Made by a program: the position numbers and the translations under genes
Source: Nocardiopsis sp. FR4
GTDB taxonomy: Bacteria > Actinomycetota > Actinomycetes > Streptosporangiales > Streptosporangiaceae
Reading direction: 5' to 3'
Assembly: GCF_009830945.1 (NCBI RefSeq)
Contig: NZ_VWVV01000034.1
Location: forward strand, 1 to 64,000
DNA: 64,000 nucleotides
In this document: piece by piece, positions 61,562-64,000 of the stretch
Layout: every line of letters begins with the position of its first letter
Position numbering within the stretch: the first letter of the stretch is position 1
The notes under the pieces: generated by a model
Seen by the model: only the letters and a program-made list of their open reading frames with translations
Told to the model about the DNA's origin: nothing
Database searches by the model: none

Positions 61562-61806
61562 TTCGTGCCGGTTGCTTCCGGGCCCCGTGTTAGCAGGGTG
61601 TTAACACTTTTTTGGGGCCTGAGCGGGCTGAGGGGCTGGCTCGTACAACCTCTTGATGATCACCGACAGTGACCACTGAGGGGATGAGGTGGTCCCAGGA
61701 TCCGGCAGGAATCCGGTGATCTCTCCGACCTTGAGCGGGGCCCTCACTTCCGGTGTCTGTTGGTCTATGCTCCCCGGAGAACACCAGCGACAGAACGGAC
61801 CCCTCC
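61562..61806. other. Intergenic region at the Mpa/CutA junction
   Basis: About 245 bp, no supported gene. It holds GTGTTAACAC (61598-61607, palindrome) and a TTTTTT run. A TATGCT (61766-61771) is a likely -10 for cutA. The change of gene content here suggests an insertion or deletion boundary. Confidence 0.45.
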
Positions 61807-62136
61807 ATGACCGACTACCTCCAGGTGTCCACGGCGACCGAGACCCGCGAGCAAGCGGTCGAACTGGCGAAGACAGCAGTAGAGGCCAAGCTCGCAGCGG
61901 GCGCGCAGATCGTTGGGCCGGTGACCTCGGTGTTCTGGCACCTGGGCGAGTTCGGGACCGGCCAGGAGTGGCAGCTTCTCCTGAAAGCGCGCGCCGACCG
62001 GTACCCGCAGATTCAGGCACACCTGATTGAGCACCACCCGTGGACGAACCCGGAGGTCGTCGCAACCGCGATCGTGGAAGGCTCCCCGGACTACCTGCGG
62101 TGGATCGGGACCACCACGGCTCCCGACCACACCTAG
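61807..62136 (+). CDS. cutA: CutA-like divalent cation tolerance protein
   Basis: A 109-residue protein, ATG 61807. It reads 'YLQVSTATETREQAVELAKTAVEAKLAAGAQIVGPVTSVFWH' at the start and ends 'YLRWI', the CutA1 ferredoxin-like trimer. The canonical metal-binding residues of CutA are only partly evident. Its third-position GC is lower than its neighbours. It converges with the XRE-TPR gene at 62133 (overlap of four bases). Confidence 0.85.
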   Translation: MTDYLQVSTATETREQAVELAKTAVEAKLAAGAQIVGPVTSVFWHLGEFGTGQEWQLLLKARADRYPQIQAHLIEHHPWTNPEVVATAIVEGSPDYLRWIGTTTAPDHT

Positions 62137-63404
62137 ACGGTACGAGCCAGCTCCAGCACGTCGGCGACCTCGAGCAGGCTGCGGTGTTGGGCGAGTCGGT
62201 CGAGCACCGGGATGAGTCTCTGGCGTGGCCGCACGGACGCCACACCCGCTGAAAGGGTCAACACCCTGGTGGCGCTCGCCGCCGCCTGTTCGACCTCCCC
62301 TGCTGACATGTAGGCCGACGCCAGCCAGGTCGTGTACAGGGCCTTGTCACGGGCGTGCGCGTCATCGAATCCAGCGAGTGCCTGCTCCAGGACGGGAACG
62401 GCCCGCAACGGCCGGCCGAGCTCGGCCCAGCACCGCCCCGTCATGATCCCCAGCTCGGTGTGATCGACCCAGGCCGCCCAGTCCGGCTGCGGATCGTCCG
62501 CACGTTCGGCGAGCGCGCTCGCTGCGGCCTCCAAAGCACGTTCAGTTTGACCAGACTCCCCAGCGAGCGCGTGCGCCCAGGCACGCCGCTCATGCAGGAG
62601 GGCACGTGCACTGGGCGGCGCGTCGGATCCTGCGGTGTGGCAGGACTGGAGGGCGATGTGCACGGCCGCGTGAGGGTCGCGTTCCTGGTAGGCGAGAAAG
62701 GCCAGCGCGTTCGCGGCCAGAACAGGGTCGCCCGCTGTGGTCGCCGCGTGGTGGCTGTCCTCGTACAGGCCGCGCGCGTCGTCGTGGTGACCGGCGTCGA
62801 AGGCGGCCCACCCTGCCTGCTGCGCCTGCTCGGCCAGCACCGACAGCAGGTCGCGGCCAGTGCTCTCGGTGTAGGTGCCCTCCCGCAGCAGACGCTTGGT
62901 GGCCTGGTACTCCCCGAGGTATACGCGGCGGGTGTCGCCTCCGCCGAGGACATCGTCCAGGCGGCGAAGCCGGGCGGTGCGCTCACGTAGCTGATCGGGG
63001 AGGCGGCTGCCGAGCCGCTTCCCTGGTAGCTGGGGGACGGTGAGGGCAACGGCGAGTCCGGCACTCGCCGAAGCGGTGAGGAACTCTCGTCGGCGCACGT
63101 CGTCTCCGTCCGTGTTCTCCCACGAGCGCGGAGCCAGGCCGACCATGTGGCCGGGGATGCGTAGGGCGTCCGCGATGGCGGTGATCTTCTCGAACGAGGT
63201 GATTCTGCCCCGCCCCCGGGCGAGTAGACCCACCCGCTCCGGTTTGATCCCGCATGCCTGCGCGAGCTGGGCGTAGCTGAGCGGCACCTCGGTGTGCGCC
63301 AGACGGAACACGGCACCGAAGTCATGGCGGGCGAGAGCGGTCTTCACGTCCTGGCGAAGGAGAAAACCCGGGGGTAGAGCGGTCGGCGGTCGGTACGTGG
63401 TCAT
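62133..63404 (-). CDS. XRE-family regulator with TPR-like ligand domain (second type)
   Basis: A 423-residue protein. Helix-turn-helix at ~38-90 ('VPLSYAQLAQACGIKPERVGLLARGRGRITSFEKITAIADALRI' region), then a Tat/twin-like 'RRREFLTASASAGLAVAL' stretch and helical repeats ('GWAAFDAGHHDDARGLYEDSHHAATTAGDP', 'LASAYMSAGEVEQAAASATRV'). Codons are less extreme in GC than the core genes. It shares layout, not close sequence, with the 54151 regulator. ATG 63404. It is divergent from the gene cut by the window end. Confidence 0.85.
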   Translation of the reverse strand: MTTYRPPTALPPGFLLRQDVKTALARHDFGAVFRLAHTEVPLSYAQLAQACGIKPERVGLLARGRGRITSFEKITAIADALRIPGHMVGLAPRSWENTDGDDVRRREFLTASASAGLAVALTVPQLPGKRLGSRLPDQLRERTARLRRLDDVLGGGDTRRVYLGEYQATKRLLREGTYTESTGRDLLSVLAEQAQQAGWAAFDAGHHDDARGLYEDSHHAATTAGDPVLAANALAFLAYQERDPHAAVHIALQSCHTAGSDAPPSARALLHERRAWAHALAGESGQTERALEAAASALAERADDPQPDWAAWVDHTELGIMTGRCWAELGRPLRAVPVLEQALAGFDDAHARDKALYTTWLASAYMSAGEVEQAAASATRVLTLSAGVASVRPRQRLIPVLDRLAQHRSLLEVADVLELARTV

Positions 63405-63449
63405 GGGGGTCCCTGGCGCACCTGCGAGTACGGATCGTGGCCACGACCC

Positions 63450-63480
63450 TACCCATGATGGGTATCCCCGTCAGGGGGAT
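63450..63480. promoter_or_regulatory. Two adjacent palindromes in the divergent promoter
   Basis: TACCCAT-G-ATGGGTA (63450-63464) and ATCCCC-GTCAG-GGGGAT (63464-63480) are perfect inverted repeats touching one another, upstream of both the XRE-TPR gene and the gene at 63559. They are likely regulator sites. Confidence 0.6.
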
Positions 63481-63558
63481 GTGCGATTCTCTCGCGCTGC
63501 GCACAGTGGGAGGCAGCCCAGCGAGGGCACCGGCATCCACGTCACCCCAGGAGGGGAC

Positions 63559-64000
63559 ATGTCAGTCACGCTCGCCCCGTTTACCGTGCGGTTGCCCGAC
63601 CACACGTTCAACCCCGGCTGGAACCGCATCCCCGGCCTGACCGTGGACGGTGACTCCCTGCACATCCACCCCCAGGACTACTTCTTCCGCCTGGAGTCCA
63701 CCGGCTGGCGGATCATCGACTGGGAGACCGTCGCCGCCCAGATGCTGCCCGCACAGGAGACCTCGGACGAGGCCCTGGAGCAGCAGGCCCTGCGGTTCAT
63801 CGAGGACAACGCCCGCACCACCCACGACCCGGCCGAGGTGGTGGGCGTGGCCTGGCAGGTGTACAGCTACCTGTTCCGTGAGGAGCACCTGCCGACCCTG
63901 GACGTGGACGGCATCACCGCCGAGCACCTCAAGATCCTGGCGGAGATCTCCACCCTGACCGCGCTGAACAAGGTGGACCCGGACGGGCGCATCAGCATCG
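63559..64000 (+). CDS. Hypothetical protein, partial at the window end
   Basis: ATG 63559 follows AGGAGGGG. The frame stays open for 147 codons to the window edge. It opens 'VTLAPFTVRLPDHTFNPGWNRIPGLTVDG', with 'FFRLESTGWRIIDWETVAAQML' and a helical stretch ('EQQALRFIEDNARTTHDPAEVVGVAWQVYSYLF'). Not recognised; the pairing with an XRE regulator suggests an accessory element. Confidence 0.7.
   Translation, partial: MSVTLAPFTVRLPDHTFNPGWNRIPGLTVDGDSLHIHPQDYFFRLESTGWRIIDWETVAAQMLPAQETSDEALEQQALRFIEDNARTTHDPAEVVGVAWQVYSYLFREEHLPTLDVDGITAEHLKILAEISTLTALNKVDPDGRISI

Noticed and set aside
61590..61808. Minus-strand frame at the Mpa/CutA junction ('SVIIKRLYEP' region in another frame)
   Set aside because: Looks like a possible remnant, but too short and without start signals to call.

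Overview
The window is a very GC-rich actinobacterial chromosome segment with strong G/C bias at third codon positions, many GTG/TTG starts and several likely leaderless genes. The gene set points to Streptosporangiales, most probably Nocardiopsis or a close relative: a fused TrpE-TrpG, a proteasomal Mpa/ARC ATPase beside TrmI, a garA-like/DUF151/MerR/gcvP locus, polyphosphate glucokinase, DUF5999, and a box nearly identical to the CelR/CebR operator known from Thermobifida and Streptomyces. No rRNA, tRNA, CRISPR array or intact insertion sequence was seen. Assignments come from reading translations and motifs, without database searches.

Layout. 0.1-3.7 kb: SRPBCC and hotdog proteins behind a palindromic operator, a TetR regulator, and a MerR regulator with an aldo/keto reductase behind a MerR-type 19-bp-spacer promoter. 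3.8-6.1 kb: a large Pro/Glu-rich protein with a C-terminal membrane anchor. 6.3-8.7 kb: a HelD/HelR-type helicase. 8.8-15.7 kb: a tripartite tricarboxylate transporter operon with two substrate-binding lipoproteins, divergent from a CitA/CitB-type two-component system. 15.8-18.2 kb: trpEG preceded by a complete Trp-Trp attenuator. 18.4-19.7 kb: a 46-residue membrane protein and thyX. 20.0-25.0 kb: a stretch of broken genes (lipase, small secreted protein, Gfo/Idh/MocA dehydrogenase, sugar-phosphate isomerase, AMP-ligase, methyltransferase, AHSA1 remnant) whose start signals and overlaps still show the old operon. 25.2-27.5 kb: a TetR regulator facing an NAD(P)-binding protein and a DUF4386 protein across two matched operators.

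27.5-30.9 kb: two tandem secreted beta-helix proteins, the second with an added ricin-type lectin domain and a CelR/CebR-like box. 31.1-38.5 kb: a PRC-barrel/DUF2382 protein split into two frames, a flavin amine oxidase, a flavin-reductase-like protein, CstA, a cory-CC-star protein with an ArsA/GET3-like ATPase, and a CDP-alcohol phosphatidyltransferase. 38.7-41.2 kb: a mannose-1-phosphate guanylyltransferase/phosphomannomutase fusion. 41.8-47.3 kb: FHA protein, DUF151 protein, MerR regulator, glycine riboswitch and gcvP. 47.5-52.3 kb: TPR protein, DUF5999, ThrE-type exporter, orphan response regulator and a RecB-family nuclease.

52.4-61.5 kb: a site-2 protease, a SLOG-like protein with an XRE-TPR regulator and a divergent small protein, AraC/DUF2000, polyphosphate glucokinase, TrmI and Mpa/ARC. 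61.6-64.0 kb: CutA, a second XRE-TPR regulator and a gene cut by the window edge, in the place where dop-pup-proteasome genes would be expected. No single system is proven new. The best leads are the SLOG/XRE module, the differently controlled lectin/beta-helix pair, the decayed biosynthetic operon and the interrupted Mpa neighbourhood.
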